From Verrucomicrobiaceae bacterium (lineage in GTDB: Bacteria; Verrucomicrobiota; Verrucomicrobiia; Verrucomicrobiales; Akkermansiaceae): a DNA stretch of 64,000 nucleotides. This document shows positions 43,304-51,900 of this stretch, piece after piece (position 1 is the first letter of the stretch; each line of letters opens with the position of its first letter). The notes beneath the pieces are model-generated. The model saw only the letters and a list, made by a program, of their open reading frames with translations. It ran no database searches and was not told where the DNA came from. The stretch spans positions 248,001-312,000 of the forward strand of contig JAIXWR010000042.1 in assembly GCA_027491155.1 (NCBI GenBank), given 5' to 3'. The translations under genes were made by a program, and so were the position numbers.

Positions 43304-43536
43304 CGCGAGGTGGCGGCTTCAATACGCCGGCCGATTTCAAGTCGCCGGACCAGTTCCGCTTCCACTTGATCTTCGTTCCATTGTGGATGCCGGCTCCGGA
43401 TACCCGAGCGAGTGACCTCGCAAGCATCTTCAAACAGCTCGGCCCCGGCGCGAAACTTCTCGATCAGAGTCATGGCTCGTGCCCGCTCGATCTTCTCCCG
43501 GTCGATCTGACGTGCCAGTTCGGCGATTTCGTCCAT
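43300..43536 (-). CDS. Small helical protein upstream of the nucleotidyltransferase (78 aa)
   Basis: Almost entirely helical: 'RARAMTLIEKFRAGAELFED', 'VTRSGIRSRHPQWNEDQVEA', 'LVRRLEIGRRIEAATSR'. Similar small proteins with an 'IR.RHP..(S/N)E..V' motif frequently precede such nucleotidyltransferases. The 4-bp overlap with that gene supports a two-component module, possibly toxin-antitoxin. Confidence 0.65.
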   Translation of the reverse strand: MDEIAELARQIDREKIERARAMTLIEKFRAGAELFEDACEVTRSGIRSRHPQWNEDQVEAELVRRLEIGRRIEAATSR

Positions 43537-43583
43537 GGCGGCAAGCTAGCAAACCCGTGCTCCCCGGCAAATCCCCAATCACC

Positions 43584-44228
43584 TCACTTCTTCCCCTCGA
43601 CCCGCGGGACTTCGACGAGCAGCGGCGATTCGGCGAGGTCGCCGGGGGCGACGACGGGTTCGTCGCGCGGGAGCTTGTCGGCGGAGCCGTAGCGGCGGGC
43701 GATGATGGCTTTGACCTTCGGGGAATCGAGCCGGTAGTCGTGGAAGCGGCGGGGTTCGCAGAGTTCGATGCCGGCCTGTTCGTAGGCCTTCCACACCAGC
43801 TCGGAGCAGTAGAGCGCGCCGTCGTCCCAGCCGAAGAGGTAGTCGTAGTTGCGGCCGGTCTGCCTGGCGCCCCAGGACCTGGCTTTCGCGATCGCGGCGG
43901 GGTCGGCGGGCTGCTTGAGCCGGCGGGCATGGAAGCTGCCGGGCAGGCTGCGCTGCTGGAAGGCCTCGACGGTGGTGACGCGGACCGGTTGGACGGCCTC
44001 GAGCACCATCAGCCGGCCGTCCTTTTCAAACACCACGCCGCAATGGGTGTAGGGCGAGCCGGTGGCCTCGCGCACGGCGTCGCACTGCTCGCCGGCATTG
44101 CCGTGAAAGACGATGTCGCCTTCCTGCAGGGCGTAGGAGGCATGGGCGGGCGGCTTGTCGCGCAGGCCGACGGCGGCGGCGACGAGGCCGGCGAAGACGA
44201 GCGAGACGATGGCGAAAATTCTTTTCAT
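43584..44228 (-). CDS. YiiX-like permuted papain-fold hydrolase (214 aa)
   Basis: N-terminal signal/anchor (MKRIFAIVSLVFAGLVAAAV). Catalytic pieces of the permuted papain-like (YiiX/NlpC-P60-related) family: 'YALQEGDIVFHGNAGEQCDA', 'GSPYTHCGVVFEKDG' (His) and 'DDGALYCSELVWKAYEQAG' (Cys in YCSELV). These enzymes hydrolyse amide bonds, probably in peptidoglycan or lipids. Export to the periplasm is expected. Start ATG 44228. Confidence 0.85.
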   Translation of the reverse strand: MKRIFAIVSLVFAGLVAAAVGLRDKPPAHASYALQEGDIVFHGNAGEQCDAVREATGSPYTHCGVVFEKDGRLMVLEAVQPVRVTTVEAFQQRSLPGSFHARRLKQPADPAAIAKARSWGARQTGRNYDYLFGWDDGALYCSELVWKAYEQAGIELCEPRRFHDYRLDSPKVKAIIARRYGSADKLPRDEPVVAPGDLAESPLLVEVPRVEGKK

Positions 44229-44321
44229 CGCGCGACCCTACACCCGGCCGCAAAAAGGGCCAATCCAAGAGTCGAAAGCATCAAGCTTGGCGAAATGGTC
44301 AATCCGGGTTAAACAAGCAGC

Positions 44322-44804
44322 GTGCCGAACCGCAAATCCAACGACGCCGCCCGCTGGGTCGAGCTTGTCCTGCGGCTCGCACTTGGTGGCTACTTCGCGT
44401 GGAGCGGCTGGGAGAAGGTGTTTCGGAAGGGCCTCGACGAGTTCACCCGGGCGGTGGGGAACTACAAGCTCGTGAACCCGCCCTTGGACGCGATGGTGGC
44501 CTACACCGTGCCGTGGGTGGAGATCGTCGTCGGCCTCAGCCTGGTGGCCGGGATCTGGAAACGCGGCGCCTTGCTGGTGCTGGCGGGGCTGGTCGGCTGC
44601 TTCGCCTTCGGGGTGATGCAGGCGGACCTGAAGAACCTGGACATCGCCTGTGGCTGCACCGGCAGTGCCGACGGGCCGCCGATGAATTACACCCTGAAGT
44701 ATCTGGAGTTCGCGGGCTATTGGGCGGCCATCCTGCTGCTGTTCTGGCTCGGTCGACAGAGCCGGGGCCACGTCTTCGGCGGGACGAAGATGCAGTTGCC
44801 GTGA
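44322..44804 (+). CDS. MauE/DoxX family membrane protein (160 aa)
   Basis: Four membrane helices: 'LVLRLALGGYFAWSGWEKVF', 'AYTVPWVEIVVGLSLVAGIW', 'ALLVLAGLVGCFAFGVMQAD', 'YLEFAGYWAAILLLFWLG'. The pattern 'SGWEKVF' and 'PWVEI..GL.L' is that of MauE/DoxX proteins. 'CGCTGSADGP' lies in the loop between helices 3 and 4 and could be redox-active. Start GTG 44322. Its role may be in electron transfer or disulfide chemistry, but this is uncertain. Confidence 0.8.
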   Translation: MPNRKSNDAARWVELVLRLALGGYFAWSGWEKVFRKGLDEFTRAVGNYKLVNPPLDAMVAYTVPWVEIVVGLSLVAGIWKRGALLVLAGLVGCFAFGVMQADLKNLDIACGCTGSADGPPMNYTLKYLEFAGYWAAILLLFWLGRQSRGHVFGGTKMQLP

Positions 44805-44856
44805 TGCCGGGCCCCGTTGGGGTTGCCCGCCGCCGCCGGAGTGCTAGAACCCGGCC

Positions 44857-45636
44857 ATGCGATACAGCGAACGACTGAAGGCAAGGATCGAAAGCACCGG
44901 CTCCCGGCTCTGCGTCGGGCTCGACCCGCGGCCGGGCGAGGGCGGGATCGAAGCGGTGCCGGATTTCCTGAAACGGGTGGTCGGGGAGACCTGGCAGCAT
45001 GCCGCAGCGTTCAAGCCGAACATGGCTTACTTCGAGGCGATGGGGCTGCGCGGGATCGAGATCCTGGAGAACCTGCTCGGCGAAATGCCGAAGGAGGTGC
45101 CGGTGATCCTCGATGCGAAACGCAGCGACATCGGCGAGACGCAGAAATACTACGCCCATAGTTACTTCGCCCATTGGAAGGTCGACGCGGTGACGCTCAA
45201 TCCCTTCCTTGGCTACGATTCCATCGAGCCCTTCCTCGGCTGGGAAGGCAAGGGGATCTACCTGCTGGCGGTGACTTCCAACGCCGGATCCGCCGATTTC
45301 CAGCGCCAGGTGCTGGCCGACGGGCGCCACGTGTTCGAGCTGGTCACCGCGCTCGGTGAACGGGCCAAGGGGCTGCCGACCGATGTCGGCTACGTGGTCG
45401 GCCTGACCAATGCCGCCGGGGTGCTGGCGAAAATCCCGGACGCTCCGCTGCTGGTCCCCGGCCTCGGCGCGCAGGGAGGCGACCTGGCCGACCTCGCGGC
45501 CGCGGGGCGATCCGCACCGGATGTGATCAACGTTTCCCGCGGCATTCTCTACGCCGACGACGGCGCGGGCTTCGGCGAGCGGGCGAGATCCTGGGCGGAG
45601 CGGATTTCCCGGGCCTACGAGGAAGCGGTCGCGTGA
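44857..45636 (+). CDS. pyrF: Orotidine 5'-phosphate decarboxylase (259 aa)
   Basis: TIM-barrel with the catalytic tetrad motif 'VILDAKRSDIGETQKYYAHS' (Lys 88, Asp residues) and the type-2 (PyrF subfamily) substrate sequence 'RLCVGLDPRPGEGG' and 'VGLTNAAGVLAKIP'. Phosphate-binding 'VPGLGAQGGDL' and 'VINVSRGILYA' follow. It removes CO2 from OMP to give UMP in de novo pyrimidine synthesis. The start ATG 44857 leads into MRYSERLKARIESTGSRLCV. Only 52 bp after the MauE-like gene. Confidence 0.97.
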   Translation: MRYSERLKARIESTGSRLCVGLDPRPGEGGIEAVPDFLKRVVGETWQHAAAFKPNMAYFEAMGLRGIEILENLLGEMPKEVPVILDAKRSDIGETQKYYAHSYFAHWKVDAVTLNPFLGYDSIEPFLGWEGKGIYLLAVTSNAGSADFQRQVLADGRHVFELVTALGERAKGLPTDVGYVVGLTNAAGVLAKIPDAPLLVPGLGAQGGDLADLAAAGRSAPDVINVSRGILYADDGAGFGERARSWAERISRAYEEAVA

Positions 45637-45665
45637 AGCGGAAAGAAGGTTAGCTTCGCCCGTCG

Positions 45666-46592
45666 ATGCCGATGAACGACGATCCGAAAACCGGTCAAAC
45701 GGGGGCCCGCTACTCGGGCCTCTTGCCGCAGAAAGGGTGGCCGGGGCGGAACTACAAGTTCTTCCGGCACCGCATCGTGCCCGGGATCTTCTCGAAGCGC
45801 GGCGGCCAGGCGCAGGAGCCGGTGCTGACCGTGCCGGACAGCGGCTGCGTGCGGGTGACGTGGATCGGCCACGCGTCGTTCCTGCTGCAGTTCGCGGAGC
45901 ACTCGGTGATCGTCGATCCGAACTGGGCGCGCTGGCACGGCTTCGTCAAACGCCTCCGCGAGCCAGGCCTGCCGCTTAAGGCGATCCCGGAACTCGACCT
46001 GGTGCTGGTGAGCCACGCGCACTTCGACCATCTGCACAAACCGAGCCTGAAGGTCCTCCAGGCGCGCGGCGGGATCGTGGTGCCGCGCGGCAGCGGCAGC
46101 TTGGTCAAGAAGCTCGGCTTCCCGGCGGTCCACGAGATGAAGGTCTGGGACAGCTTCGAGTTCAACAACCTCAACGTCGTCCACACGCCGAGCCACCACT
46201 GGGGTGCCCGCTACCTGCACGACACCCACCGCGACTACGGCGGCTACCTGGTCGAGTCGGGCGGCAAGAGCGTCTTCCACTGCGGCGACAGCGCCTGGTT
46301 CGACGGCTTCGCGGAGATCGGGCGGCGCTACGGGAACATCGATGTCGCGCTGATGCCGATCGGCGCCTACGAAGCCCCCAGCGGAAGGGACGTGCATCTG
46401 AATCCCGAGGAAGCCGTGCGGGCCTTCGCGGAACTCGGGGCGAAGGTGATGATCCCGATGCACTACGGCACCTTCCCGCTCGGCAACGAACCGCTGGGTG
46501 AGCCGGTGGAGCGCCTGCTCACCGAGGCGGACCGGTTGGGGATCAGCGAGCGGATTTTGATTCCGGAGGAAGGCGTGGGGATCGAGTGGTAG
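45666..46592 (+). CDS. MBL-fold metallohydrolase, NAPE-PLD/UlaG-like (308 aa)
   Basis: Metallo-beta-lactamase motifs: 'VTWIGHASFLLQFAEHSVIV', 'VLVSHAHFDHLHKPSL' (HxHxDH), 'VVHTPSHHWGARYLHD', 'SVFHCGDSAWFDGFAEIG' (Asp) and 'MIPMHYGTFPLGN' (final His). This arrangement, with Trp/Gly-rich loops, is that of the NAPE-PLD/RomA-like group acting on phosphodiesters or lactones. Cytoplasmic; substrate unknown. It starts 30 bp after pyrF and may be co-transcribed. Confidence 0.9.
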   Translation: MPMNDDPKTGQTGARYSGLLPQKGWPGRNYKFFRHRIVPGIFSKRGGQAQEPVLTVPDSGCVRVTWIGHASFLLQFAEHSVIVDPNWARWHGFVKRLREPGLPLKAIPELDLVLVSHAHFDHLHKPSLKVLQARGGIVVPRGSGSLVKKLGFPAVHEMKVWDSFEFNNLNVVHTPSHHWGARYLHDTHRDYGGYLVESGGKSVFHCGDSAWFDGFAEIGRRYGNIDVALMPIGAYEAPSGRDVHLNPEEAVRAFAELGAKVMIPMHYGTFPLGNEPLGEPVERLLTEADRLGISERILIPEEGVGIEW

Positions 46593-46628
46593 GGTTGGAG
46601 GCCCTCAGCGAAGTCGCCGCGGCCACTA

Positions 46629-48047
46629 TCAAAGGATCGACCCCGGCGAGTAGGCGGCGGCTTGGGGATGGGCGGTTTCCAATTCGCCGACGGCTTTCGC
46701 GAAGGCGGCGACTTGCGACAGGGCGGCTCCGGCGTTGCTTTCACCCTGCGCCACGATGGCGGCGAGCTGCGCTTGATCCATCGGGATGCGATCGTCATTC
46801 GCAAGGCGGGCTACCAGATCGTTCACGGTGGTCTTGCCGGCACGCAGGTCGTTCACGGTGGCGACGGCGTGCTCCTTGATCGCCTTGTGCGCGGTTTCGC
46901 GGCCGACGCCGGCTTTGACGGCTTCCATCATGATCGTGGTGGTCATCAGGAAGGGCAGGTAGTGGGCGTTCTCCTTCGCGATGACGGCGGGGTAGGCGTC
47001 CATCTGGTCGAGCACGGTGAGGTAGGTCTCGAACAGGCCGTCGATGGTGAAGAAGGCGTCCGGCAGCATCACGCGGCGGACCACGGAGCAGGAGACGTCG
47101 CCTTCGTTCCACTGGTCGCCGGCCAGGCCGGAAGCCATCGCGAGGTATCCCTTCAAGATCACATGGAAGCCGTTGACCCGCTCGCAGGAGCGCGAGTTCA
47201 TCTTGTGCGGCATGGCGCTGGATCCGGTCTGGCCGGGCGCGAAGCCTTCGCTGGCCGTCTCGTGGCCGGCCATCAGGCGGAGGGTGCGGCAGAAGGAGGA
47301 CGGGCCGCTTGCCAGATCCGTTAGAGCGGCGACCACGCGGAAATCGAGCGAGCGCGGGTAGACCTGGCCGACGTTCGTCCACACGGCGGGCATGCCGAGG
47401 TGGGCGACGATCTTCTGCTCCAGCGCGGCGACTTGCGAGGCATCGCCGTCGAAGAGGGAAAGCTGGTCCATCTGGGTCCCGACCGCGCCCTTCAGTCCGC
47501 GGACCGGATAGCGGGCGATGACGTCTTCCAGCGCGTGGTGAGCGGACAGCATCTCCTCGCCGAACATCGCGATCCGCTTGCCGAGGGTGGTCGGCTGGGC
47601 GGCCACGTTGTGGGTGCGGGCGGTGATGACGAGGTCGTTCCACTGCTCGGCACGCTTCTTCAGGCGGGAAAGCACGGCGACCGACTTGTCGCGGATCGCC
47701 AGCAGCGAGCGGAAGACCTGGAGCTGCTCGACGTTTTCCGTCAGGTCGCGCGAGGTCATGCCCTTGTGGATGTGCTCGTGGCCGGCGAGGTCGTTGAATT
47801 CCTCGATCCGCGCTTTCACGTCGTGCCGGGTGACGCGTTCGCGGGCCATGATCGAGGCGGGATCGACCGAGTCCTTGGCCTTTTCGTAGGCGGCGATCGC
47901 TTCCGCGGGGATGTCGAGGCCGAGTTCGCGCTGGGCCTTCATGACGGCGATCCAGAATTCGCGCTCCAGCACGATGCGGCCCTCGGCGGACCAGATGGCT
48001 TGCAGGGCGGGCGAGGCGTAGCGTTCGGCGAGGACGTTCGGAATCAC
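46629..48047 (-). CDS. purB: Adenylosuccinate lyase (472 aa)
   Basis: Opens MIPNVLAERYASPALQAIWS from GTG 48047 and carries the fumarase/aspartase superfamily blocks: 'EFNDLAGHEHIHKGMTSRDL', 'LVITARTHNVAAQPTTLGKR' and the signature 'GQTGSSAMPHKMNSRSCERV' (flexible loop with catalytic Ser). It acts twice in purine synthesis (SAICAR to AICAR and adenylosuccinate to AMP). The frame continues upstream for 87 codons but that is repeat-derived sequence, so the GTG is preferred. Confidence 0.95.
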   Translation of the reverse strand: MIPNVLAERYASPALQAIWSAEGRIVLEREFWIAVMKAQRELGLDIPAEAIAAYEKAKDSVDPASIMARERVTRHDVKARIEEFNDLAGHEHIHKGMTSRDLTENVEQLQVFRSLLAIRDKSVAVLSRLKKRAEQWNDLVITARTHNVAAQPTTLGKRIAMFGEEMLSAHHALEDVIARYPVRGLKGAVGTQMDQLSLFDGDASQVAALEQKIVAHLGMPAVWTNVGQVYPRSLDFRVVAALTDLASGPSSFCRTLRLMAGHETASEGFAPGQTGSSAMPHKMNSRSCERVNGFHVILKGYLAMASGLAGDQWNEGDVSCSVVRRVMLPDAFFTIDGLFETYLTVLDQMDAYPAVIAKENAHYLPFLMTTTIMMEAVKAGVGRETAHKAIKEHAVATVNDLRAGKTTVNDLVARLANDDRIPMDQAQLAAIVAQGESNAGAALSQVAAFAKAVGELETAHPQAAAYSPGSIL

Positions 48048-48120
48048 GGCGGCGAGTAGCGGCCAGCGGCCGGCGCGGGGCAAGGGAAAATCGGGTCTTT
48101 GGTGGGGAGGAAACGGATCC

Positions 48121-48230
48121 TTCTTCGCTGCCTTCTTCGCCAAGGCTACGAAGGCCAAGAAAGCTTCGAAGGGCAGGCCGCGGAGGCGCGGAGGGAAACG
48201 CGAAGGAGGATGAACGACGAAACGAGCGAA
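48121..48230. repeat. Degenerate CTTCGCCAAGGCTACGAAGG element
   Basis: 'cttcttcgccaaggctacgaagg' is a copy of the element found inside the U32 gene (15530, 15899) and at 51840. The next bases, 'cgcggaggcgcggaggga' then 'aacgcgaaggagg', are another low-complexity repeat. Together they fill the gap between purB and the SDR gene. Confidence 0.6.
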
Positions 48231-48323
48231 ATTGGCGAGAGAGCGGCCGTGGTTCTCCGGCCTTTTCCGGTTTGGCGTTCGACCCCGCGGATTCGGACGG
48301 CATGGCATTTCCGTCCAAGCCGG

Positions 48324-49787
48324 CTAAAGCCGGCGCTCCGCAAAGCCCGCTGCCAGACGTTTCGCCATGCTTGGGAAAAGCAGCCAGTGGAAGGGCAGCA
48401 CGGCATACCAGTAGGCGCGGCCCGACAGGCCGTGCGGGCGGAAGGTGGCGGTCTGGCGGAGGGTTTCGCCCTCGACCCGGAACTCCAGCCACGCCTCGCC
48501 GGGGAGTTTCATTTCGGCGTAGAGCATCAGGCGGCCGCGCCGGCGGTCGGCGACCAGCACGCGCCAGAAATCCAGGGCGTCGCCCGGGCGCAATTCGTTG
48601 GGATGACGTCGCCCGCGACGCAGGCCGGTGCCGCCGATCAGCCGGTCGATCCGGCCGCGCAGCCGCCAGGCCCACTTCATCGCCGGCCAGCCGTTCTGGC
48701 CGCCCAGCGACCAGATGGCGTCGAGCACCGCCTCCCGCGGCGCCGTGAGCGGAACGCGCTGCTCGTCGGTCAGCACGCCGTGCTGCGGCACCTGGATCGC
48801 ATCGACGAAGCGCGGATCGAGCGACCCGGCGTTGAGCGCGTCGAACCAGCTCGACGGCACGCGGTTCTGGGCGACGCGGGCGAGCGCTTTGTCCACCGCC
48901 TCGCGGTAAGCGAGCAGCGGGGGCGCGACGTGGCCGCGGATCGAATCGTCGCGGCAGACGGTCTCGTTCTTCATCGAATCGACCAGCGCGCGGGCGAGCG
49001 GGAAGGTCGTGGAGGTCATCAGGTAGAGCCACCACGACGAAAGCTTCGGGCTGAGGAAAGGGACCGGCAGGAACCAGCGCTTCAGGCCGCGCACGGCGGC
49101 GTAGCCTTCTAACAAATCACGGTAGCGCAGTACTTCCGGCCCGCCGATGTCGAAGGTGCGGCCGGCGGTTTCCGGGCAATCGAGCACGCCGGTCAGGTAG
49201 TCGATGACGTTGCGGATGGCGATCGGCTGGCAGCGGGTGTTCACCCAGCGCGGGCAGACCATGACGGGCAGCTTTTCGGCGAGGTCGCGCACGATCTCGA
49301 ACGACGCGGAGCCGGAGCCGACGATGATCGAGGCCCGCAGCACCGTCAGCGGGATGCCGCTTTCGCGCAGCACGCCTTCGACATGCAGGCGCGACTTCAG
49401 GTGCGGGGATAGCGGTCGCGACTCATCGATCAGGCCGCCGAGGTAGAGGATGCGCCGGCAGTTCGTGCCTTTCAGCGCGTCGGTGAAACTCTTCGCGGTG
49501 GCTTCCTCGCTTGCCGCGAAATCGCCGCCGCTGCCCATCGAGTGGAGCAGGTAGTAGGCGGCATCGAGATCCGGGGGGAAGGCGGGCAGGGTTTCCGGTT
49601 TGAGAAAGTCGCCCTCGATCACCTGCAGCCGTTCGCCGGCCGCGGCGAAGTCGTTTGCCGGAAAGCGCCGGCGGTCGCGGACCACGGCGGTGACCCGGTG
49701 GCCGGCGTCGAGCAGCGCGGGCAGCAGCCGCAGGCCGATGTAGCCGTTCGCGCCGGTGAGGAGGAGGTGCACGGGGAAGGATGGCAC
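48324..49787 (-). CDS. SDR oxidoreductase with DUF2867 C-terminus (487 aa)
   Basis: N-terminal atypical SDR Rossmann domain ('VHLLLTGANGYIGLRLLPAL', GANGYIG nucleotide-binding loop; 'AAYYLLHSMGSGGDF'; 'RRILYLGGLID'). The C-terminal ~150 residues have DUF2867 character ('LDFWRVLVADRRRGRLMLYA', 'EMKLPGEAWLEFRV', 'RAYWYAVLPFHWLLFPSMAK'). This fusion is known as a single-polypeptide NAD(P)-binding family, often annotated as ubiquinone-biogenesis-like or epimerase. Start is GTG 49787, with the internal GTG at VHLLLTG a possible alternative. Product unknown. Confidence 0.85.
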   Translation of the reverse strand: MPSFPVHLLLTGANGYIGLRLLPALLDAGHRVTAVVRDRRRFPANDFAAAGERLQVIEGDFLKPETLPAFPPDLDAAYYLLHSMGSGGDFAASEEATAKSFTDALKGTNCRRILYLGGLIDESRPLSPHLKSRLHVEGVLRESGIPLTVLRASIIVGSGSASFEIVRDLAEKLPVMVCPRWVNTRCQPIAIRNVIDYLTGVLDCPETAGRTFDIGGPEVLRYRDLLEGYAAVRGLKRWFLPVPFLSPKLSSWWLYLMTSTTFPLARALVDSMKNETVCRDDSIRGHVAPPLLAYREAVDKALARVAQNRVPSSWFDALNAGSLDPRFVDAIQVPQHGVLTDEQRVPLTAPREAVLDAIWSLGGQNGWPAMKWAWRLRGRIDRLIGGTGLRRGRRHPNELRPGDALDFWRVLVADRRRGRLMLYAEMKLPGEAWLEFRVEGETLRQTATFRPHGLSGRAYWYAVLPFHWLLFPSMAKRLAAGFAERRL

Positions 49788-49817
49788 GAATTTCCGGCTC
49801 CGCCCGTTCGAATCCGT

Positions 49818-50555
49818 TCAGCGCTTCCCGCCGCGCGGCACGATCTGGATGAAGAGTCCGGCGAGGATGCCGGCGATGACGACCAGCCAGAAGCCGGGCA
49901 TCTTGATCACTTCCACCGGCGGGCTCATGCCGAAGACCGCGACCAGGGTGGCCAGCGGGAAGAAGAAGGAGACGATGCGGTTCAGGCGGCGCGCCTCGAC
50001 GTTGGCTTCGTGGGCGAAGCGCGATTGCTCCTCGGTGTTCTCCGCGAGGGCGAAGTCCATGCCGGATTTGGCGTCGTTGGCGACCAGTTCGATCGCGCGT
50101 TCGAGCTCCACCGCGCGGTCGCGGAAGTTGATCAGGCGGCGTTCGTCGGGCCTCAGTTCTCGGGCTTCCTGCATCACGCCCATCAGGTTGCGGGTGGAGC
50201 GGAGCAGGGGATTCACGTGTCTCATCACCTCGAAGTACTGGCGCGGGGTGGTGGCGGCCTCGACCGCGGCATCCTGGGCCAGGATGTTCTTGCGGTAGAT
50301 CTCCAGGTGCGAGTCCAGGGCTGCCAGCCCGCCGCTTTCGGGCGTGCTTTTCCATTCCCCGGAAGGCGGGCACCAGAAGAGCACCGGCTTGCGGACCTCC
50401 GCGTCTTCGGGCTCCGGCGCCTGGTGGAGGATCAGCAGCAGGTGGCCGTCCTCGTCCATCGCGCGCTGCCGGCCGGCGGAGTCGCCGAGGCGCTTGAGGA
50501 TGGACTCCGGGAGGTCCCAGGACTTCGGAATGAAACTCGGTCGTTTGGTTTCCAC
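49818..50555 (-). CDS. CorA-like membrane protein with altered GMN motif (245 aa)
   Basis: The C-terminal two helices, 'IVSFFFPLATLVAVFGMSPP' and 'MPGFWLVVIAGILAGLFIQI', have CorA arrangement, with a long helical stalk before them ('INFRDRAVELERAIELVAND'). The pore signature is GMSPPVE, not GMN. The N-terminal region is shorter than in classical CorA proteins (about 316 aa). ATG/GTG choices exist upstream; GTG 50555 gives MET-less VETKRPSFIPKSWDLPESIL. It may be a Zn/Mg channel variant or a sensor without transport. Divergent from the esterase gene. Confidence 0.7.
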   Translation of the reverse strand: METKRPSFIPKSWDLPESILKRLGDSAGRQRAMDEDGHLLLILHQAPEPEDAEVRKPVLFWCPPSGEWKSTPESGGLAALDSHLEIYRKNILAQDAAVEAATTPRQYFEVMRHVNPLLRSTRNLMGVMQEARELRPDERRLINFRDRAVELERAIELVANDAKSGMDFALAENTEEQSRFAHEANVEARRLNRIVSFFFPLATLVAVFGMSPPVEVIKMPGFWLVVIAGILAGLFIQIVPRGGKR

Positions 50556-50629
50556 GCCTGCCCGTCTACCGGGTCCAGGGATTTCTAGCAAGATCGCGAC
50601 CCTTGGGAGATCCGCGGGTTTTTCCAACT

Positions 50630-51481
50630 GTGAAGACGCTCTGGATCTGGTTGGCTTTGCTCCTTGCCGCGCCCGCGGAAGTGCTACGGGACCTGCCGTA
50701 CGCCGGAAAGGGGGGCGATCCCCTGCAGGTGCTCGACCTGCATGTGCCCGAAGGGAAGCGCGACAAGCCGCGGCCGGTGTTCCTCCTGATCCACGGCGGC
50801 GGCTGGCGGATGGGCGACAAGTCGAACTCGGGCTTCGCCGAGCCGAAGACCTCGTGGTTGCTCGACGCCGGCTACATCGTCGCCTCGGTCAACTACCGGC
50901 TTTCGCCCGCGGTGCAGCACCCGGCGCATGTCGAGGATGTCTGCAAGGCGATCGCCTGGGTGCAGAAGCACGTCGCGAAATCCGGCGGCGATCCGGCGCG
51001 GATTTACCTGTTAGGTCACTCGGCCGGAGCACACCTTGCGGCGCTGGCGGCGGTGGATACCGCGCGTCTGAAGGCCGCGGGGGCCGATCCCGCCGGGATC
51101 CGGGGCGTGGTGCTCCTCGACGGCGCCGGCTACGACATCCCGGTCCAGTATGCCGGGCTGCGGGAGGGTTCGGTGATGCAGAAGATGTATCGCGACGCCT
51201 TCACCGCGGATCCGGCGAAACAGAAGGAGGCCTCGCCGGCCCACAGGGTCGCGACCAAGCCGCCGCCCTTCCTGATCCTCCACGTGGCCCGCCGGGCGGA
51301 CTCGGCGCGGCAATCGCAGTTGCTGGCGGAAGCGCTGCGCAAGCACGGGGGCCGGGCCGAAGTCACCGCCATTCCCGGGAAGAACTACGGCACGATCAAT
51401 GCCGACTGCGGCAAGAAGGGCGACCCGGTCACGCTGGCGATCGCCAGATTCCTGGCGCCCGTCCAAGTTCACTCGAAATAA
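50630..51481 (+). CDS. Secreted alpha/beta-hydrolase, esterase type (283 aa)
   Basis: GTG 50630 opens a signal peptide VKTLWIWLALLLAAPAEVL. Hallmarks: 'PVFLLIHGGGWRMGDKSNSG' (HGGG oxyanion loop), 'IYLLGHSAGAHLAALAAVDT' (GHSAG nucleophile), 'GVVLLDGAGYDIPVQYAG' and 'FLILHVARRADSARQSQLLA'. This is the BD-FAE/kynurenine-formamidase-like esterase group. The expected final His, usually near 'KNYGTIN', is not obvious (HSK is the tail). Its 3' end overlaps the convergent cupin gene by 13 bp. Confidence 0.85.
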   Translation: MKTLWIWLALLLAAPAEVLRDLPYAGKGGDPLQVLDLHVPEGKRDKPRPVFLLIHGGGWRMGDKSNSGFAEPKTSWLLDAGYIVASVNYRLSPAVQHPAHVEDVCKAIAWVQKHVAKSGGDPARIYLLGHSAGAHLAALAAVDTARLKAAGADPAGIRGVVLLDGAGYDIPVQYAGLREGSVMQKMYRDAFTADPAKQKEASPAHRVATKPPPFLILHVARRADSARQSQLLAEALRKHGGRAEVTAIPGKNYGTINADCGKKGDPVTLAIARFLAPVQVHSK

Positions 51482-51822
51482 GTGTCCTCATGCCGGTAAG
51501 GCGGGGCGCAGCAGCAGAGGAGGCGCAGGGGCTCGGTGGCGGTGAGCTGGTGCCAGGCGCCGGGCGGGATCAGGATGGCATCGCCGGGGCCGACGTCGCG
51601 GGATTCGCCGTCGATTTCCATGACCCCGCGGCCTTCGAGCAGGAAGTAGAACTCCTCGCTGTCCCGATGCCAGTGGCGCTGGGTCGAGCCGCCGGCGGGG
51701 AGGCTCGCCTCGGCCAGGCTCTGCTTGGAAACCGGGGCGTTCGACAGGTCGAGGATGCTGCGGATGGTCGAGCCGTCCTTGGTCGTGAAGGGCGGCTGAT
51801 CGGAGAGGGCGCGGACTTCCAC
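51469..51822 (-). CDS. Cupin domain protein (117 aa)
   Basis: A single cupin barrel with metal ligands in 'QRHWHRDSEEFYFLLEGRGV' (HxHxxxE) and 'GPGDAILIPPGAWHQLTATE' (His). Start is GTG 51822. The metal-binding set is complete, so it is probably an enzyme or sensor; substrate unknown. It overlaps the esterase end convergently, hinting at linked expression control. Confidence 0.85.
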   Translation of the reverse strand: MEVRALSDQPPFTTKDGSTIRSILDLSNAPVSKQSLAEASLPAGGSTQRHWHRDSEEFYFLLEGRGVMEIDGESRDVGPGDAILIPPGAWHQLTATEPLRLLCCCAPPYRHEDTYFE

Positions 51823-51825
51823 GGG

Positions 51826-51899
51826 GGATTGACGATCCTACTTCGCCTAAAGGCTACGAAGGACGGGTTGTCGATTTTGGATTGTTGATTTTGGATTTC
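51826..51899. repeat. Composite CTTCGCC element plus heptads, intergenic
   Basis: 'cttcgcctaaaggctacgaagg' followed by GTTGTCGATTTTGGATTGTTGATTTTGGATTT, a 7-bp-periodic tract. It fills the gap between the cupin gene and the gene at 51901. Same composite order as in the U32 gene. Confidence 0.8.
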
Positions 51900-51900
51900 T

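Noticed and set aside
48048-48308. Longer start for adenylosuccinate lyase
   Set aside because: The extra 87 residues are translated repeat DNA; the family start MIPNVLAERYAS is at GTG 48047.
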